DNA of 23,922 nucleotides from CAUZFZ01 sp963579025 (GTDB lineage: Bacteria; Planctomycetota; Planctomycetia; Planctomycetales; Planctomycetaceae): contig CAUZFZ010000161.1 in the NCBI GenBank assembly GCA_963579025.1, positions 1-23,922 of the forward strand, given 5' to 3'. The translations under genes were made by a program, and so were the position numbers. The notes beneath the pieces were generated by a model. It was not told the DNA's origin. It searched no databases and saw nothing but the letters and a program-made list of their open reading frames with translations. Each line of letters begins with the position of its first letter. Positions within the stretch are counted from its first letter, which is position 1. This document shows positions 15,456-23,922 of the stretch, piece after piece.

Positions 15456-15564
15456 CGTGCCAACGCTCCGCGTTGGCACGCATCACTGGACGCTCTGCGT
15501 CCCGTGCATCAGGGCCGGGACGCGGAGCGTCCGGCGCGGCGATCCAACGCAGAGCGTTGGATCG
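15456..15564. repeat. array of four REP-like palindromes with an ACGC-NNN-GCGT core
   Basis: Unit 1 (15456-15480) is an 11-bp perfect stem with arm CGTGCCAACGC and loop TCC. Unit 2 (15488-15502) is GGACGC-TCT-GCGTCC. Unit 3 (15518-15532) is GGACGC-GGA-GCGTCC. Unit 4 (15540-15564) is an 11-bp perfect stem with arm CGATCCAACGC and loop AGA. The loops of units 3 and 4 are complementary in sense to those of units 1 and 2, so the array is itself a nested inverted repeat. Units 2 and 3 can also pair over 17 bp with one mismatch. It lies between the SDR stop and the DUF1501 start. No T-run follows. Confidence 0.85.
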
Positions 15565-15647
15565 AGTTGGTTGTGCGGACTGCAGTCGGTCGCAATCATC
15601 AGGTAAACTCGCGGTCACGATCAGTTCCACTCCTTGCGAGTTCTGCC

Positions 15648-17144
<1,497 letters not shown>

Positions 17145-17165
17145 CACTCCCGTGAAACCCGCACC

Positions 17166-19241
17166 ATGATTCATCTTTCAAAGTGCCTGCTGGTGGGCGT
17201 CGCCTTCTGGCAATGCACGCCGCTGCCTGTATTGGCCGAAGATAAGACCGTCGAAGTCTGTGCGAAGTCTGTCGTCGCGTACATCCGCTCATGCCGAAAG
17301 GCTAATGGAGCGTTCGGGCCGGCCGATCAGGAATACACTGACGCCGCCTGGAACTACCCCGCCGTCCATGCATTGAGACTGCTTGGTGCCAGGATTCCTG
17401 ACGCAGATCGAGTCAAAGCTCATGGTCTGGGTTATCCGTCGGGACACGCCGGATACGGTCACTGGTTGGTTTACCATCAGGCTCTGACACCCTGGCTCCT
17501 GACCAACCAGGCGACGGCGCTGCAGACTCCACCCGACGCAGACCGGCCTGCGGTGCGGCTTGTGCATCAGGGATTTGACGTTCGCTATTACGGAAGTCCG
17601 TTCGGTACAGGCGGAGACGCGTTCTTCAAGGTCAAGGGTGCTTCAACGTCACGTCAGTTTCGCGCAGCCACTGAACTCGGCTATTACAACCTGCCGTCGC
17701 TGTACTACCTGCTGGCCGCGCTGCATGCCGACGGGCGGCATCCTTCCAATCCAGACGACCTTGCTCGCTTCATCCTCCAGCGGCAGGCGCCGAACGGCGG
17801 GTTCGTCGACCTTCGTGTTCCAGATAAGCAACCAGTCGACACTGATACTCACATCGCTCACACGTATCACGCCGTTGCGTCGCTTAACTTGCTGAACGTC
17901 GCCGTTCCGAATTCCAATCAATGCATCGCGTTCGCACGACGGTGCCAGATCGCGCAGCCACCAACCAAACTGGCTGCTTCCTTCGGAATCGGAGGCTTTC
18001 TGTTCGATCCCGACGTCGATCGACCCGGAAACTATCCCGACGTGTATTACACACTCGCGGGGCTGCAGATTCTGAGTCTGCTGGATGCGGAGCCGGTGTC
18101 GATACCGTTGTGTGTCCAATGGGTGATCGGTCTGCAGAACCACGACGGCGGATTCGGGGATCGTCCCGGCTGGCGATCACGTCTTTACAGCACGTACTAC
18201 GCCGTTCACTCACTGGCGCTGCTTGCTCAGGCGATCGAAGCGAACGCCCCTCGGCCGAAGGCGGATCAGACGCCTCAACCGTCCCTCTCCCCTCAGGGGA
18301 GAGGGTGCCCGAAGGGCGGGAGAGGGGAATCAGCAATCTCGGCAGAATTCCGCAGTTTGCTAGCCAACCTGATGGGAGCAGAGCATTTCGACCTTCCAGC
18401 GCGGATCATTCCCACGAGAAGACTAAGTGTCCCCGATAACGACACATTGCCCGACAGCTCGATGCGTATCCATCAGGGACTCTTCAAGACCCCCGTTGTT
18501 GAGGCCAACGACCTGGCCGGCCTGAAGGACCGCGGATTCAACCTGCTGGCCGTGAAGACCGCCGACTTTGCGACAGTCGATGGATTCCTGCGGACGGGCG
18601 AAGCCTCCCAACGATCGATGGAGATTCTCCTCTGCCCGGAGGCGTACCCGCATCGTCTGCGGCGGCATGGGGGAGCGGCGCTGCATCACGTGGGAAACTT
18701 CACACTCGACGCGCACTGGTCGGAACGTCAGCGAGAAATCTGGCGCGCTGCTGACGAGGCTGGCAAGCAGGGCCTTGCGTGGGCCGACTACCAGCAACAG
18801 GTGCTCCGACCGCTGCAGCAGCTCGGTAGTCTGTGTTACCCCGAGCAGGACTTCGAACTGGAATACGCTTACAGCGCGTACGACGACGGGCTGTACGGAC
18901 GCGGTGGCTACAACGCCATGCAGGTCGGCTTCAACTGGTCACCGCGTGATTTTGTGCGTGTGTTCCCGTGGCGCGAACGGTACACGGATAAGCTCCCGCC
19001 CGTGGCCGATGCTGACGCGCACGGTGATCTCGCGAAATGGTCACCGCAATTGGATCACACGCGGCACCTCTACATCTCCCGGGGCGCGTCCTACCGCGAT
19101 TTCGTGGATGCTGCCCGCGACGGTCGCGTCGTCTGCGTCGTCGTGGGAGTCGAGGGTGTCCCCTCGGGAGTTTCGTACTACGGCGCGCCGGGCAGCGTTC
19201 AATTCGTCAAAGAACGAGTTGACGAATGGAAGTGGTGGTAA
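17166..19241 (+). CDS. secreted protein with N-terminal alpha/alpha-toroid (prenyltransferase/squalene-oxidase-type) repeats
   Basis: The 691-residue product starts with a signal peptide (KCLLVGVAFWQCTPLPVLA). Residues about 30-360 carry repeats of the terpenoid cyclase/prenyltransferase toroid type: Gly-rich turns (ANGAFG, NGGFVD, GIGGFLFD, HDGGFGD), each followed by a Tyr/His-rich helix (for example TYHAVASLNLL). After a low-complexity linker (about 366-390), which coincides with a REP-like palindrome, comes a C-terminal domain of about 290 residues of unassigned family. This domain ends with ADADAHGDLAKW, LYISRGASYRDFVDAA and VVCVVVG; the spacing faintly recalls a PHP-type metal-dependent hydrolase, but I would not assign it. 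Location outside the cytoplasm and cotranscription with the DUF1501 gene (21 nt upstream) are likely. Whether it acts on a polymer or a lipid is unknown. Confidence 0.8.
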   Translation: MIHLSKCLLVGVAFWQCTPLPVLAEDKTVEVCAKSVVAYIRSCRKANGAFGPADQEYTDAAWNYPAVHALRLLGARIPDADRVKAHGLGYPSGHAGYGHWLVYHQALTPWLLTNQATALQTPPDADRPAVRLVHQGFDVRYYGSPFGTGGDAFFKVKGASTSRQFRAATELGYYNLPSLYYLLAALHADGRHPSNPDDLARFILQRQAPNGGFVDLRVPDKQPVDTDTHIAHTYHAVASLNLLNVAVPNSNQCIAFARRCQIAQPPTKLAASFGIGGFLFDPDVDRPGNYPDVYYTLAGLQILSLLDAEPVSIPLCVQWVIGLQNHDGGFGDRPGWRSRLYSTYYAVHSLALLAQAIEANAPRPKADQTPQPSLSPQGRGCPKGGRGESAISAEFRSLLANLMGAEHFDLPARIIPTRRLSVPDNDTLPDSSMRIHQGLFKTPVVEANDLAGLKDRGFNLLAVKTADFATVDGFLRTGEASQRSMEILLCPEAYPHRLRRHGGAALHHVGNFTLDAHWSERQREIWRAADEAGKQGLAWADYQQQVLRPLQQLGSLCYPEQDFELEYAYSAYDDGLYGRGGYNAMQVGFNWSPRDFVRVFPWRERYTDKLPPVADADAHGDLAKWSPQLDHTRHLYISRGASYRDFVDAARDGRVVCVVVGVEGVPSGVSYYGAPGSVQFVKERVDEWKWW
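18283..18327. repeat. REP-like palindrome inside the toroid gene
   Basis: CCCTCTCCCCT (18283-18293) and AGGGGAGAGGG (18295-18305) form an 11-bp perfect stem with one central base. GCCC-GAA-GGGC follows (18307-18317) and then GGGAGAGGGG (18318-18327), a second copy of one arm. The order resembles REP elements of the type CCCTCTCCC…GGGAGAGGG…GGGC…GGGAGAGGGG seen in several bacterial groups. It is read in frame as a Ser/Gly/Arg/Pro-rich linker. Confidence 0.75.
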
Positions 19242-19280
19242 CGCGAGCGGCTGGAAGACACCTCGCGAACGCTTTGCGCA

Positions 19281-20699
19281 TCAACTGCTCGTTTCGCCCG
19301 TCGTGTCCTGACCGCCGGCGTCGCTGTTGTCGGCTACCGCATCCTCTGTGGCTGGAGCGCCGTCGTCTTTGACAGTGCCCGGCTCGACCAGCGTCGACAT
19401 TTCACGTACTGGGATTTCGTCGACTGTCTCCGGTTCTGATTCATCCGGGGCAGGGGGATCGGGAGTCGACTTGACCGATTCCGCCAACTGCAGTTCCTGA
19501 TTGAAGATCTCGATCAGCGCGTGCAGGCAGCAGGCAACGACCGGCCCGATGAAGACTCCCCACAAGCCCATCACCTGTAGTCCACCCATCACGCTGACAA
19601 AGGCCAGCAGCGGATGCAGTTGTGTATCGCTCTGCAGCACCCACGTGCGAATCATGTTGTCCATCATGCCGACGACAATCAGACCGAACAGCCCGAGGAA
19701 AATCGCAGCACCCCAGCTCTCTTCAACACACAGCCAGGCGACGCCCGGCATCCAAACCAGCCATGTGCCCGCCATCGGAATCATGGCCGAGAACGTCGCC
19801 ACGATGAGCAGCACGAAAAAGTGGTCGAAACCGACAAGCTTCATCACCACTGCCGTACTTAGTCCCTGCGCGAAGGCCGCAAGAAATGTCGCCAGCACAA
19901 CGGCTCGGACGGAAGAACCGAACTTCTGCATCAGCTCGTTTTGATGTTCGTTGTCGATGGGAATCAACGCCTGAGCGGCAGTGATCAGGTCGGGACCATC
20001 CGCGAGAAAATAGAACAGGGCCAGCCCGAACACGACAAATGCCACGGTCGCGGCGACCAGCGTACCCAGCAGCCCCAGCGTCCGATCGACCGTCTCACCC
20101 AGTGCCGAGCCAATCGTCCGTCCAACCACACCCACGGTTTTCAGAGCAAGTCCCTGCATGGCATCGATCATCTGAGCGCGGCCCTGCCTGAGCTGGTCGT
20201 CAAACCATGCTCGCCGCAGCTTTCGTAACTCGATCGGATCGTTCGCCTGCTCCTCGTCCATCACCAGAAACTGTCGGTCAAGCGCCGTCGGTGCCTGTCC
20301 AAAGAGTCCTTCCAGGTGGTTGAAGGTCTGGTCAGTCAGGTGACGGAACGTTTCGCTGATCGGCGGTTCCGAAACAGGACTCGTCATGTTGGACGAAGCG
20401 CCACTCAGTTTGGCTCCGCCGGCGATGGCCAGATTCCAGAACTGATGCACGCCCAGGAACACGCCCAGCAGCAGTGGCAGCATGACGGCCGTCAGGATAC
20501 AGGCCGTCGTCGTGGCGGCGGCAAGAGTCGGGCGCCCGTTCAAGTGTTTCTGAAAGTACCGTAGCACGGGCTGGCACAGCAGCGCGGTCATCCCTGCCAG
20601 AAACAGCGGCATCAGAAACGGCGCGATGACCTGATAGAACGTGATGCCCAGGCAGATGATCAGAATCGCGATAATTCCAATCGAAACGAATCGTGACAT
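19281..20699 (-). CDS. AI-2E family (UPF0118/PerM-like) membrane permease
   Basis: The 472-residue product has the typical AI-2E family topology (PF01594): two N-terminal hydrophobic helices (SIGIIAILIICLGITFYQV and PFLMPLFLAGMTALL) and a third one (about 62-85). A long soluble segment (about 90-195) follows, then a cluster of helices (about 195-400) including DHFFVLLIVATFSAMIPMAGTWLVW and the conserved closing LQVMGLWGVFIGPVVA. A disordered acidic tail of about 60 residues ends the protein and is unusual for the family. Members have been linked to export of autoinducer-2, to Na+/H+ exchange or to other substrates, so the transported compound is not known. I chose the ATG at 20699; a GTG four codons upstream (20711) has no ribosome-binding site. 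The gene converges with the toroid gene with 39 nt between the stops. Confidence 0.9.
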   Translation of the reverse strand: MSRFVSIGIIAILIICLGITFYQVIAPFLMPLFLAGMTALLCQPVLRYFQKHLNGRPTLAAATTTACILTAVMLPLLLGVFLGVHQFWNLAIAGGAKLSGASSNMTSPVSEPPISETFRHLTDQTFNHLEGLFGQAPTALDRQFLVMDEEQANDPIELRKLRRAWFDDQLRQGRAQMIDAMQGLALKTVGVVGRTIGSALGETVDRTLGLLGTLVAATVAFVVFGLALFYFLADGPDLITAAQALIPIDNEHQNELMQKFGSSVRAVVLATFLAAFAQGLSTAVVMKLVGFDHFFVLLIVATFSAMIPMAGTWLVWMPGVAWLCVEESWGAAIFLGLFGLIVVGMMDNMIRTWVLQSDTQLHPLLAFVSVMGGLQVMGLWGVFIGPVVACCLHALIEIFNQELQLAESVKSTPDPPAPDESEPETVDEIPVREMSTLVEPGTVKDDGAPATEDAVADNSDAGGQDTTGETSS

Positions 20700-20885
20700 G
20701 ACTGCACCCACGAGTCAGGAAAGAGACTGTGATGTCACCACGATACTGCATTCGACCGGCGCGCGTGCAGCGTTCGGGTGCAGAGAGAATCCGCCTTGCT
20801 GCATTGTTTGCGACCGGGATATACAGCGGCTTCAGTGCAGCGGCTCTGCAAACATCACGCCCATGAACTCCACCAACGGTTCGAC

Positions 20886-21704
20886 ATGGCCCGGCAATCC
20901 GACCAGAAGCTGACGGTCATCATCCCGTGCAAGGATGAGCGACTGAACATTCGGCCGTGCATCGAAGCCGTTCAGTCACTGGCGGATGAAGTTCTGATTG
21001 CAGACTCGGGTTCGACCGACGGCACTCTGGACATTGTCCGCAGCATCGGCGGCTGTCGAATCATCGAACGCGAGTACGTGCATTCCGGAGACTTCAAGAA
21101 CTGGGCCATCCCGCAGGCGAAACATGAGTGGGTGCTGATCGTCGATTCGGACGAGCGCGTCACGCCGAATCTGGCCACGGAGATTCACACGCTGCTGGAA
21201 TCCGGACCTGATGCGGACGGATACTGGATCTACCGCGAGAACTACTTCATGGGGCACCGCATCCGATTCAGCGGATGGAACAATGATCGGTGTCTGCGTC
21301 TGTTTCGTCGCGACGTCTCGCGGTACGTGGGCGACAACGATCATGCCGAGGTCGCTGTCGACACGGGTCGCGTCGGGCGGCTGCGTCGTCGACTGCAGCA
21401 CTTCACGTATTGGAATTACGACCAGTACTTCCGCAAATTCAATCGCTACACAAGCTGGCAGGCTCAGGTCTGGCGCCAGTCTGACCGGCAGCCGAATTAC
21501 GTGAGGATGCTGTTCACCGTGCCGTTTCGATTCCTCTGGTTGTACTTCGTGCGATTGGGAATCCTCGACGGCATGCCCGGGCTACAGGTTTGCGCCCTGA
21601 CCGCGTTCACGTCGTTCACGAAACGAGCGCGTTTGTGGCAGCTAAACGAAGGCATCCCGCAACCTGATCCCGAAGCAGAACGCGAACAGAAACACGCGGC
21701 CTGA
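20886..21704 (+). CDS. family 2 glycosyltransferase
   Basis: The 272-residue product matches GT2 glycosyltransferases of the WaaE/KdtX type, which add sugars (glucose or similar) to lipopolysaccharide core or other cell-envelope glycans. The GT-A fold motifs are TVIIPCKDE (10-18), ADSGSTDGT (39-47) and the DxD-like VDSDE (Asp87 and Asp89), followed by DNDHAEV. A hydrophobic C-terminal stretch (MLFTVPFRFLWLYFVRLGIL) may associate with the membrane. The nucleotide-sugar donor and acceptor are not evident. The ATG at 20886 lies just ahead of the family's first strand; the frame is open to 20778 without family similarity. It is divergent from the AI-2E permease and converges with fumC. Confidence 0.9.
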   Translation: MARQSDQKLTVIIPCKDERLNIRPCIEAVQSLADEVLIADSGSTDGTLDIVRSIGGCRIIEREYVHSGDFKNWAIPQAKHEWVLIVDSDERVTPNLATEIHTLLESGPDADGYWIYRENYFMGHRIRFSGWNNDRCLRLFRRDVSRYVGDNDHAEVAVDTGRVGRLRRRLQHFTYWNYDQYFRKFNRYTSWQAQVWRQSDRQPNYVRMLFTVPFRFLWLYFVRLGILDGMPGLQVCALTAFTSFTKRARLWQLNEGIPQPDPEAEREQKHAA

Positions 21705-21805
21705 CCTGTCCGCAATTCCTGCTCAGCCATTGGCAAGTAGCGTCGGAGCCCGGTCGCATTGAGCACACGGAACGCGCCGATCGACTGTGACTAACGTAGA
21801 CACTA

Positions 21806-21882
21806 AGGATCGTTCGATCATTAAGTGTCGCCTTTCGCGGAGCGAAAGACGACAATGTGACACTTGATTCAAGGACGATCCT
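21806..21882. repeat. palindromic element between GT2 and fumC
   Basis: The outer arms are AGGATCGT (21806-21813) and ACGATCCT (21875-21882). Inside these are AAGTGTC (21823-21829) with GACACTT (21859-21865), and a central stem with arms CTTTCGC (21832-21838) and GCGAAAG (21842-21848) around a GGA loop. It shares the GC-GGA-GC core with the array at 15456-15564. It spans the gap between convergent genes and its end overlaps the first bases of the fumC stop codon. It could act as a bidirectional terminator or be a mobile repeat. Confidence 0.75.
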
Positions 21883-23305
21883 ACGCCTGTGGCTCGGTCA
21901 TTCGAAATGGATCGAGAGCTTCGGCGAGGGTGTCTTCCGGGAGTATCTCCTGTTCGAGACACAGCTCGCGGATCGTCTTGCCGGACTTGAAAGCTTCTTT
22001 GGCCAGTGCAGACGCTTTTTCGTAACCGATCAGCGGATTCAGGCTGGTACACATCGAGAGACTTTTCTCGACGGCTGCATTGCAGGCTTCTTCATTGGCC
22101 TGCATTTCCTCGGCACAGAAGTCGACGAAGGCACTGGCTGAGTTGGCCAGCAGCAGGATGCTCTCCAGTGTTGTCTGTCCCATTACGGGCATCATGATGT
22201 TGAGCTGAAACTGTCCGCCGCCAGCACCGCACATTGTGATCGTCTGGTCGTTGCCCATCACTCGGGCCGTCGCCTGCATCATGCTCTCGCACATCACTGG
22301 ATTGACCTTACCCGGCATGATCGAACTGCCGGGAGCTCGATCGGGCAGATTCAATTCATTGAAACCGCACCGTGGCCCCGAACCCAGCCAGCGGATGTTG
22401 TTTGCCACGTTGAACAACGTTGAGGCGATCGCCTTCAGTTGGCCATGACATTCCACAAGTCCATCCCGCTGAGCGTTCGCCTCGAAATGATCGACCGCCT
22501 CAACGAACGGAATGTCGAGTTCGGACGCCAGCGCCTCAGCAACCCGGCTACCGAATTCGGGATGCGTGTTGATTCCCGAACCGACGGCCGTTCCACCAAC
22601 GGGCAATTCAAGAACTGCTTCCAGTCCACGCTGCGCGCGACCGACGGACAGTTCAAGCTGCCGTGCGAATCCACCGATCTCCTGACCCAGCCGTAATGGC
22701 GTGGCGTCAGCCAGATGTGTCCGACCGATCTTGATGATCTGATCCCACTCTCTGGCCTTGTTCGCCAGCGTGTCACGCAACCGACTGAGAGCAGGAATAA
22801 GATCCTGTTTAATAGCCGTGGCAACCGCGACGTGAATCGCCGTCGGAAACGTGTCGTTTGTGCTTTGCCCCATGTTGACGTGATCGTTGGCGTGAATCGG
22901 CTTTTCTTTCTGAAACCGATCTCCGCCACTCAGTTCAATCGCGCGGTTCGCGATCACTTCGTTGCAGTTCATGTTGCTGGATGTGCCCGAGCCCGTCTGA
23001 AACACATCGATGGGAAACTCACCATCGAATTTTCCCTCAGCCACCTCCCGCGCAGCGCCGAGCATCAACTCAACGTGCTCGTCAGTCAGCGGGTTCTTCC
23101 CGGAACCCGTCAGCTTGCCGAGATCTCGATTGGCGATCCCACAGGCCAGCTTCACATGCCCCATGCTGTGAATGAGTCCTGGCGGCAGCGTCCAGCCGGA
23201 GATCGGGAAATTCTCGACAGCCCGCTGCGTCTGGGCGCCGTAGTATGCCTGGGCGGGAACCTGAACATCGCCCATCGAATCCTTCTCGATCCGGAATTCG
23301 CTCAT
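21881..23305 (-). CDS. fumC: class II fumarate hydratase
   Basis: The 474-residue product reversibly hydrates fumarate to malate in the TCA cycle, as an iron-independent cytoplasmic homotetramer. It matches class II fumarase along its full length: GSGTSSNMNCNEVIANRA, HVNMGQSTNDTFPTA, GRTHLADATPLRLGQE (the His-Leu with Ala-Thr-Pro pattern separates it from aspartase, which has GRTQLQDAVP), and the signature GSSIMPGKVNP near residues 324-334, which includes the catalytic loop serine. Length is typical (about 460-470 residues). The start at 23305 has GGAC 7 nt upstream. It stands alone, convergent with the GT2 gene and divergent from a small membrane-anchored frame. Confidence 0.97.
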   Translation of the reverse strand: MSEFRIEKDSMGDVQVPAQAYYGAQTQRAVENFPISGWTLPPGLIHSMGHVKLACGIANRDLGKLTGSGKNPLTDEHVELMLGAAREVAEGKFDGEFPIDVFQTGSGTSSNMNCNEVIANRAIELSGGDRFQKEKPIHANDHVNMGQSTNDTFPTAIHVAVATAIKQDLIPALSRLRDTLANKAREWDQIIKIGRTHLADATPLRLGQEIGGFARQLELSVGRAQRGLEAVLELPVGGTAVGSGINTHPEFGSRVAEALASELDIPFVEAVDHFEANAQRDGLVECHGQLKAIASTLFNVANNIRWLGSGPRCGFNELNLPDRAPGSSIMPGKVNPVMCESMMQATARVMGNDQTITMCGAGGGQFQLNIMMPVMGQTTLESILLLANSASAFVDFCAEEMQANEEACNAAVEKSLSMCTSLNPLIGYEKASALAKEAFKSGKTIRELCLEQEILPEDTLAEALDPFRMTEPQA

Positions 23306-23546
23306 GGTCTTGTCCGTTCTGAGGTGCGACCGTGTTCAACGGCTCAATCATGTTTTCCGTAAATCTGAAGAAACTCAACCGGCCTCTGTGAGCAACAAAC
23401 GTCGGCCCGAGGTCTTTACTTGTCGGGCTGGAACTCGCTTCGCCCGCCGCGACGACCTCTCCTCGACTTGCAAGTCCACAGCAGGATCCAGATTCTATAA
23501 GCACGCCCCGCCAGCACAACAACAGGTCCCGCCCTCAGGTCACCAT

Positions 23547-23867
23547 ATGCCTCCCCGACCACGTCCCCGCAGAAGTATCATTCGCAAACTGTTGCTTGCG
23601 GCAACGTCCACGCTCCTGATACTGGTCATTCTGGAAATCGTGTTTCGCGCGGCATCGATCCGTGGCGAATACCACGCGCCCAGAATCAACCGCATCATTC
23701 CGATGCCGGGCAAGTCCGTCGAACGCGTCGAATTCGGGTTCTACTCCAATGCCGTCATCGTAACGCAGTACGATTCCGACCCGCGCGGCTACTTCGAACG
23801 GGTCCAGTCTCTGTGGGGCGCGGATTATGCGGCGGTTTTTGCAGCGTGGGAGCTGTTTTCTCCGTAA
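23547..23867 (+). CDS. short membrane-anchored protein, possibly the N-terminus of a larger degraded protein
   Basis: From the ATG at 23547 (AGGT 7 nt upstream) the product has 106 residues: a basic start (PPRPRPRRSIIRK), one hydrophobic helix (LLLAATSTLLILVILEIVF, about 15-33), and a soluble part with RINRIIPMPGKSVERVEFG and QYDSDPRGYFERV. The soluble part resembles the N-terminal region of membrane-anchored SGNH/GDSL-like proteins of planctomycetes, which usually continue for a further 200 or more residues. The frame stops at 23867 instead. A frameshift or deletion is possible, and the downstream 55 nt to the window edge do not resolve it. The frame is open to 23304 upstream without similarity. 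Function unknown. Confidence 0.45.
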   Translation: MPPRPRPRRSIIRKLLLAATSTLLILVILEIVFRAASIRGEYHAPRINRIIPMPGKSVERVEFGFYSNAVIVTQYDSDPRGYFERVQSLWGADYAAVFAAWELFSP

Positions 23868-23922
23868 GGTCGCAGTCCGGCGGGATAGGCGGCCCTCAGA
23901 GTTGCCCCGTAGGTGGCGCTCC

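Noticed and set aside
14544..15479. 311-codon minus-strand open frame opposite the SDR gene
   Set aside because: The plus strand carries a complete SDR with all catalytic motifs; the antisense product is His/Arg-rich without any domain.
15420..15647. N-terminal extension of the DUF1501 frame
   Set aside because: It translates the palindrome array and would place the Tat signal about 88 residues inside the protein.
19242..19267. CGCGAG/CTCGCG pair between the convergent toroid and AI-2E genes as a terminator
   Set aside because: The loop is 14 nt and no T-run follows on either strand, so the pairing may be chance.
22715..23362. 215-codon plus-strand open frame opposite fumC
   Set aside because: It is antisense to conserved fumarase motifs and has no family similarity.

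Overview
The window looks like a chromosomal segment from a member of the Planctomycetes (class Planctomycetia). I infer this from the gene content: a very large Ser/Thr kinase with a DWG-type motif and TPR tail, a Tat-exported DUF1501 protein, a secreted toroid-repeat protein, zinc-ribbon membrane proteins with acidic linkers, a DUF820/Uma2 protein, moderately high G+C, and short palindromes built on a GC-NNN-GC core. Genus and species cannot be named from the sequence alone. No rRNA, tRNA, CRISPR array, transposase or phage gene was seen.

Layout. Positions 1-5620 (+): a small Cys-rich protein, a 1425-residue membrane-anchored Ser/Thr kinase with TPRs, and a TIM-barrel sugar isomerase/epimerase-like protein. 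Positions 5642-6325 (-): a membrane-anchored unknown. Positions 6326-6778: a divergent intergenic region with a possible promoter and two consecutive hairpins ahead of rpsR (bS18, 6779-7063). A hairpin-plus-T-run terminator (7225-7252) separates rpsR from a TPR protein with two C-terminal copies of the RNA polymerase alpha-CTD fold (7271-8590). A strong hairpin with T-runs (8640-8683) sits between that gene and the convergent Mn-type superoxide dismutase.

Positions 8717-13794 are all on the minus strand: sodA, a four-helix membrane protein, a secreted alpha/beta-hydrolase esterase, a zinc-ribbon membrane protein, a truncated second copy of the esterase, and a second zinc-ribbon membrane protein. 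A gap-free 462-bp direct repeat (10979-11440 and 12582-13043) accounts for the esterase duplication. The second copy stops before the catalytic serine and runs into unrelated sequence.

Positions 13958-19241 (+): a Uma2/DUF820 protein overlapping an SDR oxidoreductase by 8 nt, then an array of four palindromes (15456-15564), a DUF1501 protein, and a secreted toroid-fold protein carrying an in-frame REP-like palindrome. The remainder holds an AI-2E-family permease (-), a GT2 glycosyltransferase (+), a palindromic element touching the fumC stop codon, class II fumarase fumC (-), and a short membrane-anchored reading frame that may be a gene remnant.

The clearest unusual item is the TPR-(alpha-CTD)2 protein. 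Both CTD copies keep the residues that contact UP-element DNA in E. coli alpha, at identical spacing. Next in interest are the hairpin leader of the stand-alone rpsR, the truncated esterase duplication, and the palindromic elements, one of them inside a coding region.
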